A stretch of DNA of 64,000 nt. Source: Oscillospiraceae bacterium. GTDB lineage: Bacteria > Bacillota > Clostridia > Oscillospirales > Oscillospiraceae. The DNA is taken from the NCBI GenBank assembly GCA_017861365.1, contig JAGFXR010000010.1, positions 1 through 64,000 of the forward strand, written 5' to 3'. The translations under genes were made by a program, and so were the position numbers. Position 1 is the stretch's first letter, and each line of letters begins with the position of its first letter. Of this stretch, positions 45,252 through 53,365 are shown in pieces. Under the pieces are notes generated by a model that had not been told where the DNA came from, searched no databases, and saw only the letters and a list, made by a program, of their open reading frames with translations.

Positions 45252-46124
45252 ATGCGTACTATGATGAAGCTTTCCCTGGGAGACGGCTTTGCAGCGGAAC
45301 TTGGCTGGATGACATTGGGTTCTATTCTCATTGCAGTCGGCGATTACTTTTTTAAAATCCCCAATCACTTTTCCACTGGCGGGGTCTCGGGCTTGTCCAT
45401 TCTTCTCGCAAGCCTGATTCCCGGTCTGTCCTCGGCTAATTTGATTTTAATCTTCAATCTGCTTCTTCTTTTGATTGGTTTTTTTGCTTTGGATCAGGAA
45501 TTTGGTCTTCGCACCGTATATTGCACGGTTCTCTTTTCCGGCATTGTGCAGGGGCTGGATTTGATATTTCATCTTTCCGCCCCTCTGACCTCTCAGCCCA
45601 TTCTGGAATTATTTTTTTCCGTGATTTTTCCCGCTGTTGGTGCCGGAATTTTATTCAATGTAGGCGCTTCTTCCGGCGGCACTGATATCGTGGCCTTGAT
45701 TTTGAAAAAATTTACTTCCCTGGATATCGGAATTTCTCTGCTGTGCACGGATGTACTCATCGCGGGCGCTTCCTTCCTTGTATTTGGCATTGAGACTGGA
45801 CTGTTCTCCCTGCTGGGCCTTTGTCTGAAATCGGTGTTGGTCGACACTGTGATCGAATCCTTAAACCGCCGTAAAAGCTTTTTGATCATCACCACGGAGC
45901 CTGATATCTCCTGTTCGTTTATCACCACGGTACTGCACCGTGGCGCGACCAAATGGCAGGCTGAGGGCGTTTTTTCCCACACCCCCCATTACATTGTGCT
46001 CACCGCGGTAAACCGTCACCAGGCCGTGACCTTGCGCCGCTACCTCAAGCAGCAAGACCCTCATGCCTTCTTGCTGATCACCAATTCCAGTGAAATTTTT
46101 GGAAAGGGCTTTTTGCGTTCATAA
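45252..46124 (+). CDS. YitT family membrane protein (DUF2179)
   Basis: 290 residues: five to six TM helices with the YitT marks IPNHFSTGGVSGLSILL and FNVGASSGGTDIVALILKK, then a cytoplasmic DUF2179 domain (about residues 205-290; FLIITTEPDISCSFITTVLHRGATKWQAEGVF). The function of the family is not settled. RBS GAGAGGAGC. It follows the SLH-GH18 gene by 27 bases and is probably co-transcribed with it. Confidence 0.92.
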   Translation: MRTMMKLSLGDGFAAELGWMTLGSILIAVGDYFFKIPNHFSTGGVSGLSILLASLIPGLSSANLILIFNLLLLLIGFFALDQEFGLRTVYCTVLFSGIVQGLDLIFHLSAPLTSQPILELFFSVIFPAVGAGILFNVGASSGGTDIVALILKKFTSLDIGISLLCTDVLIAGASFLVFGIETGLFSLLGLCLKSVLVDTVIESLNRRKSFLIITTEPDISCSFITTVLHRGATKWQAEGVFSHTPHYIVLTAVNRHQAVTLRRYLKQQDPHAFLLITNSSEIFGKGFLRS

Positions 46125-46232
46125 GCCGCATATAACTTATTTCAATCTTTTTATTTCCCTTTCCCTGTTTCGACATTTCCCATCCTCTTTCAGGTGGTAT
46201 TATTTGGATATTACGAAAGAGGAGGGTTTTTC

Positions 46233-47072
46233 ATGTCAACTGTGCAGGCTGCCGCCCGATATGCATCTAATCAGATTCTCTTTTTGCCCACCCGTGACAT
46301 CCTTCCTAATCCTCATCAGCCACGTATTCAGTTCTCTCCTGACGGCTTACAGGAATTAGCGGACAGTATCTCTCAGCACGGTATTTTGCAGCCTCTTACT
46401 GTTCGCCGCACCGACCGGGGCTGGGAGCTCATCGCGGGAGAGCGCCGTCTGCGCGCGGCGCATCTGGCCGGTCTTCAGGAGGTTCCTTGCGTCAGTGTGG
46501 AAGTGAACGGCGCGGAATCTTCCATTTTGGCGTTGATCGAAAACCTACAACGCAAAGATTTGGATTTTCTTGAGGAAGCCATTGCTCTGGCCCGTCTGAT
46601 TGACCTTTATCAGCTATCTCAGGAAGAAACTGCCCGAAAACTGGGAAAATCCCAGTCTGCTATTGCCAACAAACTTCGTCTCCTGCGGCTTTCTCCCGCC
46701 GTACTTCAGTTGCTTCGTGATCATGGATTTACTGAACGGCATGCCCGAGCTTTATTGCGACTGCCAGAGGATCTTCAGTCCCCCACAGCATCCTATCTTG
46801 TGGAACGAAAGTTCACGGTAGCTCAGACAGATGAGCTTGTGGAATCTATTTTAGCGCGATGCTCCGATTCTTCCGCTGAACTCCCCTTACCGGAGCCAAC
46901 GCCTTCTCCTCGCCGTAAGACTACTTATGTCATCAAGGATGTCCGCATTTTTTTAAACTCCATTCAGCATAATATCTCCATTATGCGTCAGGCCGGCATT
47001 TCGGCAGTTTATGAAAAGCAGGATACCGACGATTCTATTTTACTTACCATTAAGATTCCCAAACACGCCTGA
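46233..47072 (+). CDS. noc: Noc: nucleoid occlusion protein (ParB paralogue)
   Basis: 279 residues of the ParB/Noc CTPase family. CTP-binding motifs: IAGERRLRAAHLAG, VEVNGAESSILALIENLQRKDLDFLEEA. The helix-turn-helix reads GKSQSAIANKLRLLRL and later FTERHARAL. The Q, K and R at positions that separate Noc from ParB match Noc, whereas the parB gene at 48151 has R, T and G there. It coordinates division with chromosome segregation. The N-terminus lacks an obvious amphipathic membrane helix like that of B. subtilis Noc. The ATG at 46233 has GAGGAGGG. Confidence 0.88.
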   Translation: MSTVQAAARYASNQILFLPTRDILPNPHQPRIQFSPDGLQELADSISQHGILQPLTVRRTDRGWELIAGERRLRAAHLAGLQEVPCVSVEVNGAESSILALIENLQRKDLDFLEEAIALARLIDLYQLSQEETARKLGKSQSAIANKLRLLRLSPAVLQLLRDHGFTERHARALLRLPEDLQSPTASYLVERKFTVAQTDELVESILARCSDSSAELPLPEPTPSPRRKTTYVIKDVRIFLNSIQHNISIMRQAGISAVYEKQDTDDSILLTIKIPKHA

Positions 47073-47096
47073 TTCCTCCTTTCTCGCAAGCCTGTG

Positions 47097-47136
47097 GGCA
47101 CCAAATGTTTCACGTGAAACATTTGGTGCCTTTTTT
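47097..47136 (+). terminator. Terminator of noc formed by an extended parS palindrome
   Basis: A perfect 34-bp palindrome (47097-47130, 17-bp arms) followed by TTTTTTG. The central 16 bp are a parS site. It can fold as a terminator hairpin in RNA and serve as a ParB site in DNA. Confidence 0.85.
47106..47121. other. parS site 1
   Basis: TGTTTCACGTGAAACA, matching the canonical parS consensus bound by ParB. Located between noc and parA, in the noc terminator. Confidence 0.95.
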
Positions 47137-47159
47137 GTTTTTCAGCCGCTCAAAGACCC

Positions 47160-47188
47160 TTGTATTTTATACACAAAACGTCTATAAT
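47160..47188 (+). promoter_or_regulatory. Promoter of parA
   Basis: TTGTAT (47160-47165), 17-base spacer, TATAAT (47183-47188), 39 bases after parS site 1. Confidence 0.75.
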
Positions 47189-47310
47189 AGATTCTATTGG
47201 ACAGGCCCCGGTTTTATTGACAGTTTTTGCTCGACATGTTGATATTACGGGACATGACGGCAGGACTCCTCCCCGATTCGCAACCCGATACATGCAAAGG
47301 TAGGTATATT

Positions 47311-48084
47311 ATGGGTAAAATTGTTTCCGTGGTGAACCAAAAGGGCGGCGTTGGAAAAACGACGACATGCGTTAATTTGGCGGCATGCCTGCATGACTTG
47401 GGTTTAAATGTCTTGCTGTGTGATTTTGACCCGCAGGGTAACGCTACCTCCGGTCTTGGAATTGATAAAAACAGTGTGACACCCTCTATCTACGAGGTCT
47501 TGATTACGCAAGCCGATGTGCGGCGCGCCATTGTCCCCACAGCCTGGTGTGATGTTTTGCCCGCCAACAAATCTTTGTCCGGCGCAACGGTGGAATTAAT
47601 CGGCATGGAGCGGCGGGAATATTTGCTGCGATCGGCATTGGTAAAAGTTGCGCCTGAATACGATTATATTTTAATCGACTGTCCTCCTTCTCTGGAACTT
47701 TTAACCCTTAACGCACTCTGCGCAGCCGAATCTGTTCTCGTTCCTGTTCAATGCGAATATTACGCGCTGGAAGGGCTCTCCGATTTACTCTCCACCGTTC
47801 GCATTGTCAAACGCTCGTTGAACCTTCAATTAGAGCTAGAGGGTGTGGTTCTCACCATGTTTGACGGTCGTACCAATTTAGGTATGCAGGTAGCGGAAGA
47901 AGTCAAACGCCATTTCCCCGGGAAGGTTTATACCTCCGTGATTCCACGGAACATTCGGTTGTCGGAGGCCCCAAGTCACGGCAAGCCTATCATCGCCTAT
48001 GACAAGACTTCCCGTGGGGCGGAAGCTTATCAGAACCTGGCTCAGGAAGTCTTTCAAAAGAGTAAATCCTATTCCGCTGTATAG
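47311..48084 (+). CDS. parA: ParA/Soj chromosome-partitioning ATPase
   Basis: 257 residues, chromosomal-type ParA without N-terminal HTH. Deviant Walker A KGGVGKTTT (residues 11-19), switch I DFDPQGNATSGLG, Walker B region YDYILIDCPPSLELLTLNAL. It drives ParB-parS complex movement and can regulate DnaA in Firmicutes. The ATG at 47311 gives the standard N-terminus; an upstream in-frame ATG would add 28 atypical residues. Followed by parS site 2 and parB. Confidence 0.97.
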   Translation: MGKIVSVVNQKGGVGKTTTCVNLAACLHDLGLNVLLCDFDPQGNATSGLGIDKNSVTPSIYEVLITQADVRRAIVPTAWCDVLPANKSLSGATVELIGMERREYLLRSALVKVAPEYDYILIDCPPSLELLTLNALCAAESVLVPVQCEYYALEGLSDLLSTVRIVKRSLNLQLELEGVVLTMFDGRTNLGMQVAEEVKRHFPGKVYTSVIPRNIRLSEAPSHGKPIIAYDKTSRGAEAYQNLAQEVFQKSKSYSAV

Positions 48085-48105
48085 ACCTTCATTTTTTGGG
48101 CATAT

Positions 48106-48121
48106 TGTTTCACGTGAAACA
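48106..48121. other. parS site 2
   Basis: TGTTTCACGTGAAACA in the 66-base space between parA and parB, identical to sites 1 and 3. Confidence 0.95.
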
Positions 48122-48150
48122 TAGCCATATTTCCAGAAAGGATTGATCAC

Positions 48151-49044
48151 ATGGCACATGAGCGCGGCCTTGGGAAAGGTCTCAGTGCCCTTCTTGGCGA
48201 TGCCGCCTTGCAGCAGCAGGAATCATCGTCTCTTTTGCTACCCATTTCTCAGGTTCAACCAGGACTAAACCAACCGAGAAAACATTTTGATGACGATGCA
48301 CTGCACGATCTCTCAGATTCCATCGCGGAACACGGAATTATTCAACCTTTGACAGTACGCCGTCTCTCCTCTGGGTACTATCAGATCATTGCCGGAGAGC
48401 GTCGCTGGCGCGCGGCAAAACTCGCGGGTCTGACTGAAGTTCCCGCCGTCATCATTGAAGCGGACGACCGAAAAGTGATGGAACTCGGCCTCATTGAAAA
48501 TCTTCAACGGGAGGACTTATCTCCTATGGAAGAGGCTGAAGGCTATCACAGTCTGATGGAGGATTATGGCCTCACACAAGAGGAATTGGCAAAACGGATG
48601 GGTAAATCCAGATCTGCCATTGCCAACACATTGCGACTTTTAGCACTACCAAAAGAAGTTCGCGAATTTGTGGAAGCTGGTCAGCTGACACCCGGTCATG
48701 CCCGTGCTGTCTTGTCTGTCTCCGGTGAAACCGCGCAAATTCAACTGGCTCAGCGGATTGTCTCAGGCGAATTATCAGTCCGCCAGGCGGAATCACTGTC
48801 AAAACGGATCGCCGACACAGCAAAAGCTGAAACGGCAGAAAAACCAACCAATACGAATGATCATATTTTTTATTTAAAAGAGGTTGAAAAGGATCTTTCT
48901 TCTCGTTTTGGGAGAAAAGTGTCAATATCATCCGGCAGGAAAAAAGGAAAATTAGAATTGGAATTTTATAATTCCGAAGATCTGGACACATTATTAGAGT
49001 TGCTCAGCATGGTTTCCTCAAAAAAGGGGGACTATGTGAGGTGA
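48151..49044 (+). CDS. parB: ParB/Spo0J chromosome-partitioning protein
   Basis: 297 residues. N-terminal ParA-interacting segment with LGKGLSALLGD, CTP-binding motifs (IIAGERRWRAAKLAGL, LIENLQREDLSPMEEAEGY), HTH GKSRSAIANTLRLLAL and LTPGHARAVL, and a C-terminal dimerisation domain. R, T and G at specificity positions fit ParB binding parS. RBS AGAAAGGA. Its last bases overlap the next gene (GTGA). Confidence 0.97.
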   Translation: MAHERGLGKGLSALLGDAALQQQESSSLLLPISQVQPGLNQPRKHFDDDALHDLSDSIAEHGIIQPLTVRRLSSGYYQIIAGERRWRAAKLAGLTEVPAVIIEADDRKVMELGLIENLQREDLSPMEEAEGYHSLMEDYGLTQEELAKRMGKSRSAIANTLRLLALPKEVREFVEAGQLTPGHARAVLSVSGETAQIQLAQRIVSGELSVRQAESLSKRIADTAKAETAEKPTNTNDHIFYLKEVEKDLSSRFGRKVSISSGRKKGKLELEFYNSEDLDTLLELLSMVSSKKGDYVR

Positions 49045-49469
49045 AACTGGCAAAGTCGAATGTCTCGGAAATAGAACCATCCCAAACAACAACAGCCGAA
49101 GCGAAAAAGCCATGTAAAAAAAACTCAGTTTTTCTCTATCTATCCCTCCTTTTTATTGTAGCCTTTTTCCTTTTGCTTCTCTCCTATCTCATGCAACAGC
49201 GAACCAACGACGCCATTAATGGCATACAAGAGACCGTACAGAGCTTCCAGACTATCAATGATCTCTATGAAAACACGCAGGACTTGGAAACTCAGCTGGC
49301 GGACGCTAACGATCAGATTGATGCGCTTCAAAATCAGCTCACTGACGTAGAATCGCAGTTAACGGCCGCTCAGAAAGAATTAGAAACGACTAAATCTGCG
49401 CTGCAACAGGCTCAGGATACGATCAACGGTCAAGCCGCTTCTGATATCGAAGCCAACACGACTCCGTGA
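49041..49469 (+). CDS. Coiled-coil single-pass membrane protein coupled to parB
   Basis: 142 residues, unknown. A polar N-terminus with a Lys-rich end (EAKKPCKKNS) precedes one TM helix (FLYLSLLFIVAFFLLLLSYLM), then a heptad-rich coiled coil (about residues 70-130, repeats of DLETQLADANDQIDALQNQL type). Positive charges before the helix predict the coiled coil outside the cell. It starts at GTG overlapping the parB stop and is followed by parS site 3. It may be a division or envelope factor coupled with segregation; this is inference from position only. Confidence 0.75.
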   Translation: MKLAKSNVSEIEPSQTTTAEAKKPCKKNSVFLYLSLLFIVAFFLLLLSYLMQQRTNDAINGIQETVQSFQTINDLYENTQDLETQLADANDQIDALQNQLTDVESQLTAAQKELETTKSALQQAQDTINGQAASDIEANTTP

Positions 49470-49474
49470 TTCAA

Positions 49475-49490
49475 TGTTTCACGTGAAACA
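49475..49490. other. parS site 3
   Basis: TGTTTCACGTGAAACA, 5 bases after the coiled-coil gene and 26 bases before the serS start; identical to the other two. Confidence 0.95.
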
Positions 49491-49516
49491 AAACAGAACT
49501 TTTCGAGGTGTCATCC

Positions 49517-50809
49517 ATGTTAGATATAAAACTTATCAAAGAAAACCCGGATCAAGTAAAAACCCGTCTTCGGGCCAAGGAAATCCCCTGTGACGAACAA
49601 ATTGACCGTATTCTTACGCTGGATAAGGCGCGCAGAGATCTTATTTTTGAAGTGGAACAGTGGAAAGCGGAACAAAATAAAGTCTCTAAAGCGATTCCTG
49701 ATATGAAAAAAAAGGGTGAGGACACTGCCCCCGTGTTTACCAAAATGTCCGCGCTGAAGGAAAGTATCGCCGCAAGTGACGCCAAACTGAGGGAAATCGA
49801 AGGTGAATATCAACTTTTGATGCTCTCTCTTCCCAATCTGCCTGATGACGACCTGAAGACAGGCGGAAAAGAAAATAATGAACCCCTGCGCTACTATGGA
49901 GAGCCTCATAAATTCGATTTTACACCTCTGCATCATGTGGATCTCTGTACGAACTTGGGTCTCATTGACTATCCCAGAGGAGCTAAGCTTGCTGGCTCCG
50001 GATTCTGGATTTACCGCGGCCTGGGTGCCCGGCTGGAGTGGGCGCTCCTCAATTACTTCATCGACACCCATCTGGCGGACGGCTATGAATTGGTACTTGT
50101 TCCCCATATGCTGGAGTATCAGTGCGGTGAGACGGCGGGGCAATTCCCGAAATTTGCCGATGAAGTCTATAAAATCGAAAATCCAACCGACGAGCGGATG
50201 CATTTTATGCTTCCTACAGCAGAAACCGCCCTTGTCAATCTGCACCGAGATGAAATTCTCGCCGAGGCCAATTTACCCCGCAAATATATCAGCTATACGC
50301 CCTGCTTCCGCCGTGAGGCGGGCTCAGCCCGTGCTGAAGAGCGCGGCATGGTGCGGGGACATCAGTTCAACAAAGTGGAGATGGTGCAGTACACCAAGCC
50401 TGAAGACTCCCCTGCCGCTTTTGAAGAACTTGTTAACAAGGCTGAAAATTTGGTCAAAGGTCTTGGCTTCCACTTCAGAACTGTAAAGCTGGCGGCAGGA
50501 GATTGCTCCGCTTCTATGGCCCGCACCTACGACATTGAAATCCAGATTCCCTCTATGAACGGCTACAAAGAGGTATCCTCGGTTTCCAACGCCAAAGACT
50601 ATCAGGCTCGACGCGGTAATATGCGCTTCCGCCGTGAATCTACAGGAAAACCGGAGCTTCTTCACACGCTGAATGGTTCCGGCCTGGCTACCAGCCGCAT
50701 CTTCCCTGCCCTTGTGGAGCAAAACCAGCTCAAGGACGGTTCCGTCAAAATACCGGAAGTCCTGCAAAAATACTTGGGCGGGCTGGAAGTCATCACAGCG
50801 GGAACGTAA
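49517..50809 (+). CDS. serS: Seryl-tRNA synthetase
   Basis: A 430-residue class II synthetase for Ser (and selenocysteine precursor) tRNA. N-terminal two-helix coiled-coil arm (about residues 25-100), motif 2 CFRREAGSARAEERGMVRGHQFNKVE, motif 3 GSGLATSRIFPALVE. The ATG at 49517 has GAGGTG upstream. No T-box is possible in the 47-base leader; parS site 3 lies there instead. Confidence 0.97.
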   Translation: MLDIKLIKENPDQVKTRLRAKEIPCDEQIDRILTLDKARRDLIFEVEQWKAEQNKVSKAIPDMKKKGEDTAPVFTKMSALKESIAASDAKLREIEGEYQLLMLSLPNLPDDDLKTGGKENNEPLRYYGEPHKFDFTPLHHVDLCTNLGLIDYPRGAKLAGSGFWIYRGLGARLEWALLNYFIDTHLADGYELVLVPHMLEYQCGETAGQFPKFADEVYKIENPTDERMHFMLPTAETALVNLHRDEILAEANLPRKYISYTPCFRREAGSARAEERGMVRGHQFNKVEMVQYTKPEDSPAAFEELVNKAENLVKGLGFHFRTVKLAAGDCSASMARTYDIEIQIPSMNGYKEVSSVSNAKDYQARRGNMRFRRESTGKPELLHTLNGSGLATSRIFPALVEQNQLKDGSVKIPEVLQKYLGGLEVITAGT

Positions 50810-50812
50810 GCC

Positions 50813-51214
50813 ATGGAAAACCATCAGCCAAAACACGAAGACGCTGTGCCAGAAGCGCAGCCAAAGCAATTCTCCTCCCCCGATACACCGCCACCGGACA
50901 AAGTCCCATACACCCCCGCTTCACCGCAAAAGAGAATTTGGGCGTGGGTTGGGGTGGTCTATATGATCATTATTATCCTGCTGTTCAATTATCAATTGTC
51001 GCACGGTAAAATGATCCTGGGCATTACCGGAATCATGCTGGCACCAGCCATTGGCGGCTTTGCAGCTCAATTTGCATATCTTTTTATCAAAAATAAAAAC
51101 CTGTCCACGCGATTGGCAATGCTGCTGTTGATTTTGTTGTGTGCGGCTGCCATCGTAATTTGTCTGTTACAGGGCATCTCAGCCTTACTCTCCAACCTTT
51201 CAGGGGGGGGTTAA
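50813..51214 (+). CDS. Small membrane protein between serS and rsmG
   Basis: 133 residues. A Pro/Gln/Lys-rich cytoplasmic segment of about 40 residues, then three hydrophobic helices (WAWVGVVYMIIIILLF; ILGITGIMLAPAIGGFAAQFAYLFI; LAMLLLILLCAAAIVICLL). Not recognised. It starts 3 bases after serS and ends 2 bases before rsmG, so it is part of that operon. Its final codons run through an eight-G tract (51203-51210) that also serves as RBS for rsmG. Confidence 0.72.
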   Translation: MENHQPKHEDAVPEAQPKQFSSPDTPPPDKVPYTPASPQKRIWAWVGVVYMIIIILLFNYQLSHGKMILGITGIMLAPAIGGFAAQFAYLFIKNKNLSTRLAMLLLILLCAAAIVICLLQGISALLSNLSGGG

Positions 51215-51216
51215 TC

Positions 51217-51924
51217 ATGAGGGAACTCATCCAAAGCGGACTGGACGCCCTCGGCTTAGCTCCGCCCCCCAGAGCAGTCGAACAGTTGGAGCAATATAGT
51301 CTGTTGCTCCAAGAAAAAAATCAAGTAATGAATCTCACCGCGATCACTGACCCGACAGAAATTGTTCAACTGCACTTCTTAGACTGTGCCGCCATTCTTG
51401 GCTGTTGCAACCTGGAAGGCCGCACTCTGATTGATGTGGGCACAGGCGCGGGCTTCCCCGGGCTGGTATTAAAAATACTTGTCCCGTCACTGAAGCTGAC
51501 GCTGCTGGATGGTCTGCAAAAACGGCTGACATGGTTGGAAGAAGTGTGTAAAGTATTATCCCTTTCCGACGTCACATATTGTCATGCCCGGGCAGAAGAC
51601 CGAGGCCACGATGCCCAGTATCGCCAGCAATTTGACTATGCCACCGCAAGAGCGGTCGCGGATCTCAAAATATTAGCGGAGCTATGCCTGCCCTTTGTTA
51701 AGACAGGCGGAAATTTTTTAGCAATGAAAACCGCCGACTGCCAGCAGGAGGTGGACGCAAGCATACCGTCCATTATCGGGCTGGGTGGCATGCTGATGTC
51801 ACCTCACCAATACACCATTCCGGGAACTGCAATTGCAAGAACTATCATTCGTATTGAAAAACAAAGCGAAACCCCCTCAAAATATCCCCGGCGTTGGACT
51901 AAAATGCAAAATGAATCACTCTAA
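51217..51924 (+). CDS. rsmG: RsmG: 16S rRNA (guanine-N7)-methyltransferase
   Basis: A 235-residue SAM-dependent enzyme that methylates G527 of 16S rRNA. Rossmann motif I DVGTGAGFPGLVLKI, preceded by VMNLTAITDPTEIVQLHFLDC, and later ATARAVADLKILAELCLPFVKTGG. The ATG at 51217 follows the G tract. In Bacillus it sits between mnmG and noc; here it is in the serS operon, and mnmE/mnmG are not in the window. Confidence 0.95.
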   Translation: MRELIQSGLDALGLAPPPRAVEQLEQYSLLLQEKNQVMNLTAITDPTEIVQLHFLDCAAILGCCNLEGRTLIDVGTGAGFPGLVLKILVPSLKLTLLDGLQKRLTWLEEVCKVLSLSDVTYCHARAEDRGHDAQYRQQFDYATARAVADLKILAELCLPFVKTGGNFLAMKTADCQQEVDASIPSIIGLGGMLMSPHQYTIPGTAIARTIIRIEKQSETPSKYPRRWTKMQNESL

Positions 51925-51959
51925 TTTCCATTTTTTATGAAGTAATTACGAAAACTGCA

Positions 51960-51988
51960 TTGAATTTTAAAACTATTTATGTTATTAT
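51960..51988 (+). promoter_or_regulatory. Probable promoter of the MinD-like gene
   Basis: TTGAAT (51960-51965), 17-base spacer, TATTAT (51983-51988). It leaves a leader of about 120 bases before the ATG. Confidence 0.6.
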
Positions 51989-52112
51989 TAGCAATATCGA
52001 TACGTCCGCACACCCGTCCGGCGGCCGAATGACCGCTGACGCGCGGGCAGATGCATTCTCTTCAACTATAAGCGCGTGGTCGGCACAGCAAGCACAACAG
52101 AGGAGGGATGTT

Positions 52113-52850
52113 ATGGGCACGGTGGTAACAATTACCTCCGGAAAAGGCGGAACCGGCAAAACAACGGTGACTGCCGCTCTGGCGTCCCGTCTTTCCGCCT
52201 TGGGAAAGCAAACTCTCTGCATTGATATGGACTGCTCCATGCGAAATCTGGATCTGGCGCTGGGTCTGAGCGACCGCGCGGTGATGAATTTTATTGACGT
52301 CATTGAAAACCGGTGCACCTTAGACGATGCCGTCGTGCCCCACCCCAAAGCGCAAGGACTTTATTTTCTTTCCGCCCCCGCGTTTGCTTCTGGGGAACAT
52401 ATCACCGAATCGCAGATGAAACAGCTGACGGCAGAAGCGGCTCGTCAATATGATTATGTACTCCTGGACTCTCCGGCCGGCCTGGGCCACGTCTGGAATC
52501 TCTCCACCTGCCCGGCGGACGTGATTGTCGTCGTAGCGAATACCGACCCCTATTCCCTGCGGGACGCTTCCCGTGTGGCCGCCGAGCTCTCTGCCATCAA
52601 AGCTGATCTGCGGCTCGTGGTCAATCGTGTTCAGCCAAAGATTCTGCGGAAATTAAGACTCACCATCGACGATGCCATCGATCAAACGGGACTGCCTCTT
52701 CTGGGTCTGATTCCGGAGGACACCTCCCTCATCCTGGAAATCGGAAAAGGAAGATTTCCCGTCTTTTCTCTCTATTCAAAAGCGGATACCGCCTGCCGTA
52801 ATATCGTAAAACGTTTGATTGGTCAAAGCGTTCCCCTCTGCCGGCTGTAG
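52113..52850 (+). CDS. MinD-like ParA-superfamily ATPase
   Basis: 245 residues with deviant Walker A GKGGTGKTT (residues 10-18), DMDCSMRNLDLALGL (MinD-type), Walker B YDYVLLDSPAGLG and the VVNRVQPK block. These favour MinD over ParA, and MinD positions the division site at the membrane. The C-terminus does not show a clear amphipathic membrane-targeting helix, and neither minC nor minE is adjacent. The ATG at 52113 follows GAGGAGGG; a much longer reading has no RBS. Confidence 0.8.
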   Translation: MGTVVTITSGKGGTGKTTVTAALASRLSALGKQTLCIDMDCSMRNLDLALGLSDRAVMNFIDVIENRCTLDDAVVPHPKAQGLYFLSAPAFASGEHITESQMKQLTAEAARQYDYVLLDSPAGLGHVWNLSTCPADVIVVVANTDPYSLRDASRVAAELSAIKADLRLVVNRVQPKILRKLRLTIDDAIDQTGLPLLGLIPEDTSLILEIGKGRFPVFSLYSKADTACRNIVKRLIGQSVPLCRL

Positions 52851-52961
52851 GCAACCAGAATCCTCCGCATGATCGACCGCAGATCAAAATTCACGCAAAC
52901 GCTTACCCGCCCGGCGTGGTTTTTCAGGGATCTGCGCCTCAAATAGAAAGGATGATCGCCC

Positions 52962-53363
52962 GTGAATATCGCAATTTTGTGCCATGATCGGAAGAAAGAA
53001 TTAATGGTTCAGTTTTGCATTGCATACTGTGGAATCTTAGCGAAACACAGCATCTGTGCCACCAATACCACCGGCCGCCTGGTATCGGAAGCAACGGGGC
53101 TTCCCATTCAACTCTATCTTTCCCACGCTCACGGAGGAAGCCAGCAGATCGGTGCCCGCATTGCCTATAACGAGATAGACATGGTCTTATTCTTTTCCGA
53201 TCCCCAATCCCATGATCTGGATGCTGACATTGGATATATCACCCGTCTCTGCGACCAATATAACATCCCCTTTGCCACCAATGTGGCAACCGCCGAGATG
53301 CTGATTCACGGTCTGGCCCGAGGCGATCTCGACTGGCGCAATATTGTTAATCCTAAAAAATAA
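52962..53363 (+). CDS. mgsA: Methylglyoxal synthase
   Basis: 133 residues that convert dihydroxyacetone phosphate to methylglyoxal and phosphate. Family landmarks: IAILCHDRKKELM, ICATNTTGRLV, LSHAHGGSQQIGARI, VLFFSDPQSHDLDADI and IPFATNVATAEMLI. GTG start with AGAAAGGATG upstream. The T-box leader of hisS begins directly after its stop. Confidence 0.95.
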   Translation: MNIAILCHDRKKELMVQFCIAYCGILAKHSICATNTTGRLVSEATGLPIQLYLSHAHGGSQQIGARIAYNEIDMVLFFSDPQSHDLDADIGYITRLCDQYNIPFATNVATAEMLIHGLARGDLDWRNIVNPKK

Positions 53364-53365
53364 AA

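Noticed and set aside
47913-47926. Sequence similar to a Noc-binding site inside parA
   Set aside because: It reads TTCCCCGGGAA, one base longer than the palindromic TTCCCGGGAA core, and lies in coding sequence.
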